A DNA stretch of 45,793 nucleotides from an uncultured Robinsoniella sp. (GCA_900539655.1 UQCR01000050.1:1-45793), one strand, 5' to 3'. Counted from the stretch's first letter, positions 16,965 to 27,300 are shown. Numbers and translations are program-made. The notes: generated by a model from the letters alone, not told the origin.

Positions 16965-18824
16965 CTACACTTCTTTGTAATCGCCGTCAACTACATCATC
17001 TGCCTGGTAAGCTTCGCCGCCTTCCGGAGCCGGGCCTGCACCTTCTGCTCCTGCTGCTCCCTGAGCCTGCTCATATACTTTTGCAAATAATTTCTGAGCG
17101 CTTTCCATTAATTTTTCTTTTCCGGCTTTGATTTCAGCAACCTGTGCTTCTGTCATTTCTTCCGGATTGGATTTTTCAATTAATTCTTTTAAAGCTGCAA
17201 GATCAGCTTCTACTGCAGTCTTGTCGTTCGCATCAATCTTATCGCCTACTTCTTCCATTGCTTTTTCTGTCTGGAATACCATAGAATCAGCATCGTTGCG
17301 GGCATCAATTGCTTCTTTACGTTTTTTATCCAGTGCTTCGAATTCAGCAGCTTCTTTTACAGCCTTATCGATTTCGTTATCGGACATATTAGAACCGGAA
17401 GTAATGGTGATGTGCTGTTCTTTTCCTGTTCCAAGGTCTTTTGCAGATACGTTAACAATACCGTTTGCATCGATATCGAAAGTAACTTCGATCTGTGGAA
17501 CGCCTCTTCTTGCTGGCGGGATACCATCCAGTCTGAACTGTCCAAGAGATTTGTTATCTTTGGCAAACTGTCTTTCACCCTGTACTACATGGATGTCAAC
17601 TGCTGTCTGGTTATCTGCTGCTGTAGAGAAGATCTGGCTCTTCTTTGTAGGAATTGTTGTATTTCTTTCGATTAATCTGGTAGCAACGCCGCCCATTGTT
17701 TCGATAGACAGTGACAATGGTGTAACATCTAATAATAAGATATCGCCTGCACCTGCATCTCCTGCTAATTTACCACCCTGTACGGATGCGCCTAATGCAA
17801 CACATTCGTCCGGATTCAAAGTTTTGCTTGGCTCTTTACCTGTCAGGGATTTTACTTTATCCTGAACAGCCGGGATACGTGTAGATCCACCAACTAATAA
17901 TACTTTAGAAACTTCGCTTGCTGTTAAACCTGCATCTTTTAATGCTGTTGTAACAGGTGTAGCGGTTCTCTCTACTAAATCATGTGTCAGTTCATCAAAT
18001 TTAGCTCTTGTCAGGTTCATATCAAAATGTTTTGGACCTTCTGCTGTAGCTGTGATGAATGGCAGGTTGATATTTGTTGTTGTTGCGCTGGAAAGTTCTT
18101 TTTTAGCTTTTTCAGCAGCTTCTTTTAATCTCTGAAGAGCCATTTTATCGTTGGATAAGTCAACACCTTCATTTTTCTTAAATTCTGCTAACATATAATC
18201 TGTGATCTTCTGGTCAAAGTCATCTCCACCCAGTCTGTTATCACCGGCAGTAGATAATACTTCGATAACGCCTTCACCGATTTCAATAACAGAAACGTCG
18301 AATGTACCGCCACCTAAGTCATATACCATGATTTTCTGTTCTTTTTCGTTGTCAAGACCATAAGCAAGCGCTGCTGCTGTTGGCTCGTTGATGATACGTT
18401 TTACATCTAAACCTGCGATTTTACCAGCATCTTTTGTTGCCTGACGCTGAGCATCGTTGAAGTAAGCAGGAACTGTGATAACAGCTTCGGTAACTTTTTC
18501 TCCAAGGTAAGCTTCTGCATCTGCTTTCATTTTCTGAAGAATCATAGCAGAAATTTCCTGTGGTGAATATTTCTTGTCATCAATCGCTACTCTGTAGTCT
18601 GTACCCATATGTCTTTTAATAGAAGAAATTGTTTTGTCTGCGTTTGTTACTGCCTGACGTTTTGCCGGTTCACCTACCAGTCTTTCTCCTGTTTTTGTAA
18701 ATGCCACTACGGACGGTGTTGTTCTTGCTCCTTCTGTATTGGCGATAACTACTGGTTTACCACCTTCCATAACTGCTACACAGCTATTTGTTGTTCCTAA
18801 GTCAATACCGATAATTTTTCCCAT
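16965..18824 (-). CDS. dnaK: chaperone DnaK (Hsp70)
   Basis: ATP-dependent folding chaperone of the cytoplasm. GIDLGTTNSCVAVMEGG is the phosphate-1 motif, VYDLGGGTFDVSVIEIG the phosphate-2 motif, and VLLVGGSTRIPAVQ the adenosine motif. The interdomain linker appears as DILLLDVTPLSLSIE. The substrate-binding beta domain and helical lid follow, with an Ala/Gly-rich tail ending near DDVVDGDYKEV. Length 619 is typical. The start follows AGGAGG. It is the third gene of the CIRCE-controlled operon. Confidence 0.99.
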   Translation of the reverse strand: MGKIIGIDLGTTNSCVAVMEGGKPVVIANTEGARTTPSVVAFTKTGERLVGEPAKRQAVTNADKTISSIKRHMGTDYRVAIDDKKYSPQEISAMILQKMKADAEAYLGEKVTEAVITVPAYFNDAQRQATKDAGKIAGLDVKRIINEPTAAALAYGLDNEKEQKIMVYDLGGGTFDVSVIEIGEGVIEVLSTAGDNRLGGDDFDQKITDYMLAEFKKNEGVDLSNDKMALQRLKEAAEKAKKELSSATTTNINLPFITATAEGPKHFDMNLTRAKFDELTHDLVERTATPVTTALKDAGLTASEVSKVLLVGGSTRIPAVQDKVKSLTGKEPSKTLNPDECVALGASVQGGKLAGDAGAGDILLLDVTPLSLSIETMGGVATRLIERNTTIPTKKSQIFSTAADNQTAVDIHVVQGERQFAKDNKSLGQFRLDGIPPARRGVPQIEVTFDIDANGIVNVSAKDLGTGKEQHITITSGSNMSDNEIDKAVKEAAEFEALDKKRKEAIDARNDADSMVFQTEKAMEEVGDKIDANDKTAVEADLAALKELIEKSNPEEMTEAQVAEIKAGKEKLMESAQKLFAKVYEQAQGAAGAEGAGPAPEGGEAYQADDVVDGDYKEV

Positions 18825-18909
18825 TGTTGTTTCCTCCTAATTTAATAGATTATAATTTGAAATTGTTATTTACTATTTAATGAGATGACCGTTACGTCAT
18901 TCTTCTTGC

Positions 18910-19578
18910 TTAATTTGCTACCTTTACCATACTGTGCCTTACTACATTTTCACGGTATGTGTAACCTTTCTGGAATTCCTCTGCTACGATATTATCGCCC
19001 AGTTCTTCATCTTCAATATGCATTACCGCATTGTGGAAATTCGGATCAAATTCCTGTCCCACAGCTTCAATTGCCTTTACTTCCAACTCTTCCAGAGTGC
19101 CAATCAGCTGTTTGTAGATTTTCTCCATTCCTTCGGCAAAAGGATCATCCTTTTTATCCTCCGGCACTGCTGCCAGCCCACGCTCGAAATTATCTACAAC
19201 CGGAAGTATCTTCTCGATTACGCTTTTGGCTCCCACTTCGAACATTGCGCTCTTTTCTTTTTCCGTTCTCTTACGGAAGTTATCAAATTCTGCCATCTGG
19301 CGTTTCAGCCTGTCTGTCAGCTCTTCAATTTGAACGTCTTTCTTGTCTTTTTTGTCTTTCTTTTTGCCAAAGAAACCTTTTTTTACTTCTTTGCCGTCTC
19401 CCGAATCTTTGTCAGCCTCTTCTTTTTCAACATCTTCATCAGCTTCATCGCTTTCAGGAGCTTCGTTTGATTCCGCGGTTTCCTCCTCCGCAGTTTCGTC
19501 TACTGCTTCTTCTGTGGTCTCATCTGCCTGGTCTTCCACAGTTTCTTCCATTTCTTTTTTTAAATTTTCATCTGCCAA
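18910..19578 (-). CDS. grpE: nucleotide-exchange factor GrpE
   Basis: Promotes ADP release from DnaK. The conserved part starts near residue 80 with a long coiled coil (ELTDRLKRQMAEFDNFRKRTEKEK) and ends in the beta domain (VGQEFDPNFHNAVMHIED, then VAEEFQKGYTYRENVVRHSMVKV). The first ~75 residues are an unusually long acidic Glu/Asp/Thr tract, followed by a basic patch GKKKDKKDKKD. The start codon is TTG with AAAGGCGG upstream. It sits 18 bases after hrcA and 85 bases before dnaK. Confidence 0.97.
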   Translation of the reverse strand: MADENLKKEMEETVEDQADETTEEAVDETAEEETAESNEAPESDEADEDVEKEEADKDSGDGKEVKKGFFGKKKDKKDKKDVQIEELTDRLKRQMAEFDNFRKRTEKEKSAMFEVGAKSVIEKILPVVDNFERGLAAVPEDKKDDPFAEGMEKIYKQLIGTLEELEVKAIEAVGQEFDPNFHNAVMHIEDEELGDNIVAEEFQKGYTYRENVVRHSMVKVAN

Positions 19579-19596
19579 TTTCGTTACCGCCTTTCC

Positions 19597-20628
19597 CTAG
19601 CTTTTGTCAAATAATTCATCCAGCTGCGCCATTAATGTTTTCAATGTATTCACAACCTTCTCATAATCCATTCGTTTTGGCCCGATAATACCTATCGTAC
19701 CCTGCATTCCTTCACCTAATTCATAGGTAGCTGTTACTACACTGCAGTCTTTCATATTCTTGACCGGCGTTTCATCACCGATATAGACTTGTATGCCATT
19801 GTGCTCGCCCTCGGACATGGTTTCATGTACGAGGCTTACCAGCTGCTGCTTCTCTTCAAATGCACTGATCAGCTCACTGGCCCTTTCACTGTCGCTAAGC
19901 TCCGGGTATTTAAAAATATTGGTTGCACCGCTGGTGTAAATCTCCAAATCGTCATCATCCAGCCTTATTGCTTCCGCCACAGCGTCCAGAACACTGTTTA
20001 CTACCTGGCTGTGAATGCCTGCCTGTTCCTTTAACTTCGCAATCATCCCAAGATTGATCTGTTCTATGGTCAATCCGTTTAAGCTTGTGTTTAGTAAAAT
20101 ATTCAGCTTCAGGATGGTTTCATTATCCAGACAGTGTTCTATATGAAGCATCTTATTCTTGACTACATTACCTTCTGTCACAACTACGGCCAGTATCTGG
20201 TCTTCGCTTACCATAGACAGTTGAATGAACTTAAGCTTCGTTCGGTGATACTGAGGTGCCGTTATCATAGTAGCGTAGTTCGTATTCAACGCCAGAACCT
20301 TTGCCACCTGCTTTAACACCAGATCCATCTTATCCTGCTTTTGAATCATCAGTTCTTTCATTTCGGTAACTTCCCGCTCTTTTTCCTCCATCATACGGTC
20401 AACATACAACCGGTAACCTTTATCCGAAGGAATCCTGCCAGCCGAAGTATGAGGCTGTATGATATACCCCAATTCCTCCAGATCTGACATTTCATTGCGA
20501 ATTGTTGCGGAACTCAGATTCAAATCAGCATACTTAGATATCGTTCTGGATCCTACCGGTTCTCCGGTTTCCAGATACGTTTTAATAATGGCATGAAGAA
20601 TTTTTGTCTTTCTGTCATCCAAATGCAT
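19597..20628 (-). CDS. hrcA: heat-inducible transcription repressor HrcA
   Basis: Repressor that binds CIRCE and represses class I heat-shock genes; its folding depends on GroEL. The N-terminal winged helix reads LHAIIKTYLETGEPVGSRTISKY then LSSATIRNEMSDLEELGYI. HTSAGRIPSDKGYRLYVD is a strong family signature. The C-terminal GAF-like domain ends with GTIGIIGPKRMDYEKVVNTL. Length 343 is normal. GGAGG is eight bases before the ATG. First gene of its operon, with a perfect CIRCE element just upstream, so it is autoregulated. Confidence 0.98.
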   Translation of the reverse strand: MHLDDRKTKILHAIIKTYLETGEPVGSRTISKYADLNLSSATIRNEMSDLEELGYIIQPHTSAGRIPSDKGYRLYVDRMMEEKEREVTEMKELMIQKQDKMDLVLKQVAKVLALNTNYATMITAPQYHRTKLKFIQLSMVSEDQILAVVVTEGNVVKNKMLHIEHCLDNETILKLNILLNTSLNGLTIEQINLGMIAKLKEQAGIHSQVVNSVLDAVAEAIRLDDDDLEIYTSGATNIFKYPELSDSERASELISAFEEKQQLVSLVHETMSEGEHNGIQVYIGDETPVKNMKDCSVVTATYELGEGMQGTIGIIGPKRMDYEKVVNTLKTLMAQLDELFDKS

Positions 20629-20658
20629 CCTTAAATCCTCCTTCCTTTTTTGTTGTTG

Positions 20659-20685
20659 TTAGCACTCGTCTGAGTGGAGTGCTAA
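20659..20685 (-). promoter_or_regulatory. CIRCE operator
   Basis: TTAGCACTC (20659-20667), nine bases, GAGTGCTAA (20677-20685) is a perfect match to the HrcA-binding CIRCE consensus. It lies in the expected +10 to +35 region of the hrcA transcript. A lone extra half-site (TAGCACTC) lies inside the promoter spacer. Confidence 0.98.
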
Positions 20686-20698
20686 CATCTATGTACAT

Positions 20699-20727
20699 AA
20701 AATAGCACTCTGCCTTTTTTTTGTCAA
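20699..20727 (-). promoter_or_regulatory. sigma-A promoter of the hrcA operon
   Basis: TTGACA (20722-20727), 17-base spacer, TATTTT (20699-20704) on the minus strand, directly upstream of CIRCE. Spacer content includes an extra CIRCE half-site. Confidence 0.88.
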
Positions 20728-20809
20728 TAGTATTTATACTTTTTTTAGAAATTATTTTAATTTTTATATTTAACAAAGATTCTTGTTGATTTAAAAAAGC
20801 TTGAACTAT

Positions 20810-20837
20810 TTGACATTTATAGGTAAAATAGTATAGG
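20810..20837 (+). promoter_or_regulatory. probable promoter of the SGNH hydrolase gene
   Basis: TTGACA (20810-20815) followed after 16 bases by TATAGG (20832-20837). The -35 is perfect and the -10 is fair. It lies about 45 bases before the translation start. Confidence 0.55.
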
Positions 20838-20854
20838 AAATTTAAAAACTATAT

Positions 20855-20881
20855 AGGAAAGGATACTGCCTGACCGGCAGC
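20855..20881 (+). promoter_or_regulatory. ribosome site separated from its start codon by a small hairpin
   Basis: AGGAAAGGA (20855-20863) is 18 bases before the ATG at 20882, too far for normal initiation. CTGCC-TGACC-GGCAG (20866-20880) between them can fold, bringing the two together. An in-frame CTG at 20870 has ideal spacing and is an alternative start. Confidence 0.45.
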
Positions 20882-21625
20882 ATGAACATTATGAAAAAAG
20901 GAAATACGCTGATTGTGATTTTTGCATCCTTATCGATAGCAGCTCTTCTGGCGCTGTCCGCCATTCTGACGCTCTATATGATGGACGATACAAATCCACT
21001 GAAGAAATACCTCCCTTTTTATGAAAACGCCTTAAATGGAGGTAATAACGATCTTAAAAGCGCAGATGGACAACAGGCGGATGACATTTATTCTGATCAG
21101 GCTAAAAACAATTCTGCGGTAAATCACGATAACTCTTTTATTCTGGTGGGGGATTCCCGTACCGTCGCTATGAAGGAAGCCATGAAATCATCCACTGATT
21201 CTACTGTATATATTGCAAAAGAGGGCGAAGGATATGAATGGTTCAAGGAGACAGGCCTGCCTGAATTAAAAAGCACACTTGCCGAATCCCCCACTAAAAC
21301 AGTAGTCTTCAATCTGGGTGTCAATGATGTGGAAAACATCAGTCTCTATCTGACATTATATAAGGAGCTGGTTCAGTCCTATCCCGATGTTTCCTTTTAT
21401 TTTATGTCTGTGAATCCTGTAAATGAAGAAAAAGCTAAGGGAATCACCAATGCTCAAATTCAAAATTTTAACGGATCCCTGCAGGAAATATTCAGCACCC
21501 GTTATCTGGACTGTTACAACTACATGATTCAGAATGGATTCGATACAGTTGACGGACTTCATTATACCCAGGATACATCAAAAGACATACATCAATACCT
21601 GATGGATCAAATATTTCATTCGTAA
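20882..21625 (+). CDS. membrane-anchored SGNH/GDSL-type hydrolase
   Basis: A 247-residue protein with one N-terminal membrane helix (residues ~8-33) and an extracellular domain. Block I is ILVGDSRTVAM (Ser92), block III NLGVNDVEN (Asn148), and block V DGLHY (Asp224/His227). This is the catalytic set of SGNH esterases, often acting on acyl groups of wall polymers or lipids. The natural substrate is unknown. Start choice is uncertain: ATG 20882, ATG 20891 or CTG 20870. It is divergent from hrcA and converges with the CHAP protein gene across a shared terminator. Confidence 0.82.
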   Translation: MNIMKKGNTLIVIFASLSIAALLALSAILTLYMMDDTNPLKKYLPFYENALNGGNNDLKSADGQQADDIYSDQAKNNSAVNHDNSFILVGDSRTVAMKEAMKSSTDSTVYIAKEGEGYEWFKETGLPELKSTLAESPTKTVVFNLGVNDVENISLYLTLYKELVQSYPDVSFYFMSVNPVNEEKAKGITNAQIQNFNGSLQEIFSTRYLDCYNYMIQNGFDTVDGLHYTQDTSKDIHQYLMDQIFHS

Positions 21626-21627
21626 CG

Positions 21628-21669
21628 AAATGCCTTAGCAAAAACCAATTGGTCTCTGCTAAGGCATTT
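21628..21669. terminator. bidirectional terminator
   Basis: AAATGCCTTAGCA (21628-21640) pairs with TGCTAAGGCATTT (21657-21669), with an inner ACCAATTGGT palindrome. It lies between the convergent SGNH and CHAP genes. Confidence 0.88.
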
Positions 21670-21687
21670 TAAATTATCTACTTATTT

Positions 21688-22998
21688 TTATATTAAGTAT
21701 ATGTATCCTAAGATTCTTCTTCCTGCACCCCATTCATACATATTTCCATAATGGAAAGATATATTGGAAGCTGTTGGCTTTTTACTGCTCATACTGTATC
21801 CTGATTCAGATACATAAGGCACGCCATTGATAATTGCCTCTACCATTGCGATATGTGCATCTCCTGATGAGTTATAGTCAAAAATGACTAATGAACCAAC
21901 CTTTGGAGTGGAACCATATGCATACACCTTGTCTTTCTTATTGGCATTCCAGATACCTACCGGATCCGGTCCGAAGATAGACATATTTGGATATTTCCCT
22001 GCCTGTAACATTACTTCTCTTGCTCTTCCGCATGCATACCAGGTACAGTTTCCTCTGTTATAACCACCGCTTGTCTTCTTTCCTGTCGGTGCCAGATAAT
22101 CAAAATTAAAGTAAATATTGTAGAGTCCTGAATAATAGCTTGCATTATTCAAATCCGGCGGAACCGTTCTCTGAACAAAATTAGCTGTGGATCCACTGGA
22201 ACTTCCTCCAGAACTGCTTCCTCCTGAAGAACCTCCGTTTGAACCATTATCCGGGTCGGAAGATGTATTGCTCTTTACCGTCAGGTTCCTTTTTACTAAT
22301 GTTTTGGATTTTCCTGATTTATCCTTTGCAGTTACAATGTACTTATATGTACCTGTCGGAAGTGTATTAAATGACATCGCTCCGTCAATTTCAAAACCAA
22401 TCCTGAAAGTCTTGGTATTTGGCTTTACTGATCTGGAGAACTTAGTAGCTCCGCCCGCATCAGTAACTTTTGCTGTTACATTCGTAATCTTATAATTGGA
22501 TTTTATCGTTCCGCCTACTGTGTAGTACCCGCCTGCATTGATTGCAAAATCGGAACTTGGTACCGGACTTGAAATCTTAAGTTTCGAAGTCTTAGTAACA
22601 ACATTGAAAGTCCTTTTCACTAAAGTTCTGGACTTCCCAGACGCATCTTTCGCTGTAACCTTGTATAAGTACTTCCCTTTTTTTAACCGATCAAACTGTA
22701 AAGCATAATCAGCCGGTGAGTACGCCAGATTGAAACTCTTCGTATTAGGATAAATATTACTCTTATAATACGATTTCTTACCAGAAGAATTGTATATTCC
22801 AGCGGTTATCCTTTTGATCCTGTAATTAGATGAGATCATTCCCTTTAGTGAATAGCTGGATCCTAACTTGTGTGATACCGGATAATTATGTCCGCGAATC
22901 TTTAGTGTGGAGGCAGCCGCTGCTTCCGGCTTCATTGGTATAATCATGCCAACTACTAGACAACACATCAAAATTAAAACTTTAACCTTTTTGTTCAT
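21688..22998 (-). CDS. secreted CHAP-domain protein with two beta-rich repeats
   Basis: A putative cell-wall amidase/endopeptidase of about 436 residues. A signal peptide covers roughly residues 1-28. Two homologous ~100-residue modules follow, each with an NYKI-type strand, YPNTKSF or KPNTKTF, and a closing TAKDxSGKSxTLVKR. A Gly/Ser/Asn linker (SSGGSSSGGSSSGS) leads to a CHAP domain with Cys318 (NRGNCTWYACGRA) and His382 (GDAHIAMVEA). I chose the ATG at 22998 because AAGGGA lies six bases before it; the ATG at 23028 has no properly spaced site. The repeats probably bind the wall. Confidence 0.85.
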   Translation of the reverse strand: MNKKVKVLILMCCLVVGMIIPMKPEAAAASTLKIRGHNYPVSHKLGSSYSLKGMISSNYRIKRITAGIYNSSGKKSYYKSNIYPNTKSFNLAYSPADYALQFDRLKKGKYLYKVTAKDASGKSRTLVKRTFNVVTKTSKLKISSPVPSSDFAINAGGYYTVGGTIKSNYKITNVTAKVTDAGGATKFSRSVKPNTKTFRIGFEIDGAMSFNTLPTGTYKYIVTAKDKSGKSKTLVKRNLTVKSNTSSDPDNGSNGGSSGGSSSGGSSSGSTANFVQRTVPPDLNNASYYSGLYNIYFNFDYLAPTGKKTSGGYNRGNCTWYACGRAREVMLQAGKYPNMSIFGPDPVGIWNANKKDKVYAYGSTPKVGSLVIFDYNSSGDAHIAMVEAIINGVPYVSESGYSMSSKKPTASNISFHYGNMYEWGAGRRILGYIYLI

Positions 22999-23045
22999 AT
23001 AAATTCCCTTGTTTTCTTCATACTCCATTTCAAAGTTACGAGCTA

Positions 23046-23074
23046 ATTATACACAATATATTACAACTTTTCAA
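23046..23074 (-). promoter_or_regulatory. promoter of the CHAP protein gene
   Basis: TTGAAA (23069-23074), 17 bases, TATAAT (23046-23051) on the minus strand, about 50 bases before the start codon. Confidence 0.75.
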
Positions 23075-23209
23075 CCACTATTTAACATTTCTTTAAAATT
23101 TAATTAATTTCCTTCAGAAATTTGGTTATATTTTACTGCCGAAAACCTGGAATCACCACACTTATACCCCTGCATACCGCAGATAGTTCAGCGGTATTGC
23201 TTTTTACTG

Positions 23210-24367
23210 CTATTGCAAAAACTGCGCCAATGTATAATTGCTTAAATCAAATCCTTTTTCCGTTAAAAGGATTCTTTTATCCTCTACGTGTACCAGCCCT
23301 TCCTTTTTCAATTCCTGCACTGCCTTTCCATAGACAGCGGAAAATGGGGTATGGAAAACTGTTTCAAACTCTTCCAAAGATACGCCATCTTTCATACGAA
23401 GCCCCAGAAACATGGTTTCTTCCATTTGCTCCTGTACAGACAGCACCTCTGTTTCTTCTTTTTTAAATACTCCCAGGTTATACTGCGCTAAATCTGCTGT
23501 GTTGCGGAAACGCACATTATCTACCAACGATGAAGCACCCAGGCCAAATCCCAGATAATCCTGCCTCAGCCAGTAAGCCTGATTGTGCCTGCATTCATAT
23601 CCGGGTTTTGCATAATTCGAGATCTCATACTGTTCAAGCCCATACTCTTTGGTCAAACGCCGTGTCTCATAGTACATCCTGCGCTCATCCTCTTCTGAGG
23701 GAAGTATCTGGCAGTCTTCTCCCATATCCCTCAGTCTTGCATCCTCAGCATACTTTTCATAGAAAGGAGTCCCCTCTTCTATAATAAGGCTGTAGGCTGA
23801 GACATGTTCTGCTTTCAGCCGCAATATTTCAGACAGGCTTTTCCTCCAGGAATCCACGGTCTGTCCCGGCAATGCCGACATTAAATCCACATTTATATTT
23901 TTAAATCCCGCTTCTCTTGCCATGTGAAAACCTTTTAAAAAGTCTTCATAGGTGTGTATTCTGCCAAGCAGCTTTAGTTCCTGATCGTGAACAGACTGAA
24001 GCCCCAGGCTCAGCCGGTTAATTCCATGTTCACGGTAGGTATACAGCTTGTCTTTTGTAAGCGTACCGGGATTGGCCTCTGTCGTAATTTCAGCGTCATC
24101 ATCCACCTGGAATTTATTGTAAACCGCCTCCAGTATCAACGCAGTCTCCTCTTTCTTTAGCACCGACGGCGTACCGCCTCCAACAAATATGGAGGTGATA
24201 TGCCATCTTTTTATATCATTCCACTGCTCTATTTCTGAAATTAGTGACCGGATATATTTTTTTCTGGCCTCCTCTTCCGATGCAAAAGACAGGAAATCAC
24301 AATATGCACATTTACGGATGCAGAAAGGTATATGAATGTAGATGCCTAAATTTTTCGTCAGTTCCAT
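23210..24367 (-). CDS. hemW: radical-SAM heme chaperone HemW
   Basis: A HemN-like radical SAM protein. The N-terminus GIYIHIPFCIRKCAYCDF carries the CxxxCxxC cluster ligands plus the adjacent aromatic residue. IFVGGGTPSVL and EANPGTLTKDKL are family motifs. At 385 residues, without the HemN N-terminal extension, it fits HemW, which binds heme and delivers it rather than oxidising coproporphyrinogen. It follows the CotH gene by 21 bases and may share its transcript. In Bacillus-like genomes hemW sits directly between lepA and hrcA; here the order is kept but other genes are interposed. Confidence 0.92.
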   Translation of the reverse strand: MELTKNLGIYIHIPFCIRKCAYCDFLSFASEEEARKKYIRSLISEIEQWNDIKRWHITSIFVGGGTPSVLKKEETALILEAVYNKFQVDDDAEITTEANPGTLTKDKLYTYREHGINRLSLGLQSVHDQELKLLGRIHTYEDFLKGFHMAREAGFKNINVDLMSALPGQTVDSWRKSLSEILRLKAEHVSAYSLIIEEGTPFYEKYAEDARLRDMGEDCQILPSEEDERRMYYETRRLTKEYGLEQYEISNYAKPGYECRHNQAYWLRQDYLGFGLGASSLVDNVRFRNTADLAQYNLGVFKKEETEVLSVQEQMEETMFLGLRMKDGVSLEEFETVFHTPFSAVYGKAVQELKKEGLVHVEDKRILLTEKGFDLSNYTLAQFLQ

Positions 24368-24388
24368 TTTTTAGATTCCTTTGGGTTC

Positions 24389-27300
24389 TTATTTTACTAT
24401 TATTGATTTTACTTTTGATAAACTTCCATCGCTTGTTTTAGAATGGTAAGCGCGTACTTTATAATAATAAGTTTTATTTGATTTTATTGTCTTTCTATCT
24501 TTATAGCTTATTTTTGTTGTTACTGCAACCTTTTTATATTTACCCTTTTCTTTTTCTGAACGGTAAATCACATATTTTTTCGCTCCGGCAATCTTATTCC
24601 AGGATATTTTAACCTGTTTCGTTTTTACTGATTCCAGTTTAATCTTAGGCGTGGAAAGGGATTTCGTTTTCAGCCGTGTAACAGATGAATATTTTTCGGA
24701 GCTTTTGTTAACCGCTTTAACTTTATAATAGTAGGTTTTTTTCGGAACCACTTTTGTATCCTTGTAACCGGTCTTCTTTGTCTCAGCCAGCAGCTTATAT
24801 TTTCCATTTTTCTTCTCCGCCCGGTATACTTTATAGGAAACTGCATTTGCTGCCTTTTTCCATGTCAGTTTCAGGCTGTATGCCTTAATGGATGAGCCTT
24901 TTAACTGAACGGGTTTTGCCACTGCTGCTTCCGGCTTAGGCTCTGGTTTTGGGTCTGGTTTTGGCTCTGGTTTCGGTTCTGGTTTGGGCTCTGGTTTTGG
25001 ATCCGGGTCTGGCTTTGGGTCTGGCTCGGGATCCGGATCTGGCTTTGGCTGCTCTCTGAATACTGCCAATAATTTTCTATCTTCTGATGCAGTGAATTGA
25101 TAATCTGACTCAGTGGATACTTTTTGCCCTTCACTTACCGTATCTTCAAACCATCCTTCAAATTCATAACCCTCGTCCGGGGCTGCGATGGTCTTAACAA
25201 TACTTCCCTCCGAAACTTCTGCTTCTGCCAGCTCACCATCTTCTGATTCTATATAGGCTCTGCCGCCTTTAGTTGCCGTAACCGTTATCAGATAGCTGGG
25301 TATTACCGGTTCTGCATCTTTGGTAAATGACTGATATTGATAGTATGTCTTATTATTCTTATCTTTTCCACAATAAACAACGATATTCTCTGTATTGTCT
25401 CCAAGCTTTACATAGGTATCATCGAAACTGATTATTGCTTTTCCGTCTTTGACTTTTTCACTGCCTGCATAATTCCCATTTACGGTAAGGGCTATTTCTG
25501 TGAATGCCTTTGGAACTGTAACGGAAGCCGTATTTATATTAATTTGGGAAACATCTAATTCTCCTGCTATGCTGTTGTTCAGCCGGTTTGTATTCCAGGA
25601 ACTCATGAGGGAATCTACAGTAGCAAACTGATTGTCCAGCCAAGATATTCTTTTTGTAAGAAAATCTTTCAATTTATCCACTTGATAATCGAATCCACCA
25701 TTTGGGAAGCCTCCGCTGTTGTGCCATCTCTCTGTATTTGCCCGGGCAGCACGGTCTAAATAACTTCTGTTTGCATCTATGATACCATTGGCACTGATGA
25801 GATCCTGCAGATATGTCTCACGGATTTCCAGATACAGTTCTCTTGCTTTTATGGCAAAGTAAGGATCCTGTATAATATATTTATACCATTGATTTTTCTG
25901 CTTATCATCATTAAAATGAAGGGTTTGCCACTCATACGGAAAATTTGTTGAACTGATATCGGACGCCGAAGACCAGTCCATATCCCAGATTGGTCCCATG
26001 TAAAAAGGCCCTTCTAGATTCTTATACATATACGTGCTTTTTTTCATTGCATCTTCGTTCATAAACAATTCATTTACCAACCAGAATTTCACAAGGGCAT
26101 CCATATCAAACAGCTGGGGGTAGCTCACTTTATTCTGGTTCCAGGTGTCTGAAAAATCATAGGACTGAATTGCGTTTTCCAATGTTTTTATATAATCGCG
26201 AGCATATTGCATCATATCAACATTTGAACTAATATATTCTGGACTTTTAAACTTTAGCTTATGTCCCAGTTTTGTATCGAAAAAAGATTCTATTTTTTCC
26301 TCATAAGAATCCATTTCTATTAAAAATCCACCTGTCAGTTTCGGAATCTTAATATCTTTATAATTATCCAGGTTAAAGTATTTTCCATTGAAATAAACTT
26401 GATGAGTAGATGCCCATGACATGTCCTTAAGCATTGTATTTTCTAAATCTGCAACGAGAGTATCATCAGAATCAAACATTATATCTTCTGCTAAAATAGC
26501 GGCAAAATCCTCGGATGCCTTCTCCCAATCATAAATATCCACACGGTTACCTTTTGACTTATAATCCACACGGATCTGCTCACAAAACTGGTAGATCCCG
26601 TCATACCTGCCGTTCATGATCAACACCACATCCGTTGACTGCATATAAGGCATGCCCAGAATTCCGGACATTTCATATGCGAGCTTATTGCGCATCAGGG
26701 CACCGTCCAGGTGGTTTGCCAGAAGAACCCAGTGTTTGTTCTTTCCAAATCCAAACATATCAGTCTTTTTATCCAGTTTAATTTTGTATGGCTTTTTGTC
26801 ATATCCCATAGTACTGTTTCCGCGGTACCTTATTTCGATATCACCATTGTAAACGGTTGCTTCCTGAGCCATATATTCTTCATTCCGCTTCGTGGTCAGA
26901 GTGCCGGCAACGTAATCCTCTTTATTCTGAATCTGTGCCTCTGTGGTTATATACATAACCGGAAGCTGGCTGCAATATAACTTGCAGGAATAACTATTTT
27001 TTCCATCCTCTGTATAAGCCGTCACTTCAATAAAAGTCTCCAGATCCTCTTCTGAGGGAATATAGGAGTTTGTGTCATTATCAATTGCATTACCATTCAC
27101 AGTCCACTTATACAGATAATCTCCGGATACAGAATCCTCATGCAGCTCTACTTCCAAAGGCTCACCGGGTTTCGCATATTCTGATGTAAATTCCGCATAG
27201 GTTTTTGTTCCTTTTGCATTTGCCGTCAATACCGGGAGCATCATTCCGAGCATACAAATCCCCGCTGCCATCAATATGTAAACATAAACGGCGGCAGCAA

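Noticed and set aside
17128..17865. Open frame of 245 codons opposite dnaK
   Set aside because: Serine/alanine-rich complement of a highly conserved gene; a codon-bias shadow.
18885..19688. Overlapping plus-strand frames up to 267 codons opposite grpE
   Set aside because: They arise from the Glu/Lys-rich codons of grpE read backwards and match no family.
23210..24367. Oxygen-independent coproporphyrinogen III oxidase (HemN)
   Set aside because: The protein is short and lacks the HemN N-terminal extension; the lepA-hrcA context fits HemW.
24901..25134. Gln/Asn/Ser-rich frame inside the CotH gene
   Set aside because: It is the proline-linker repeat of CotH read in a shifted frame.
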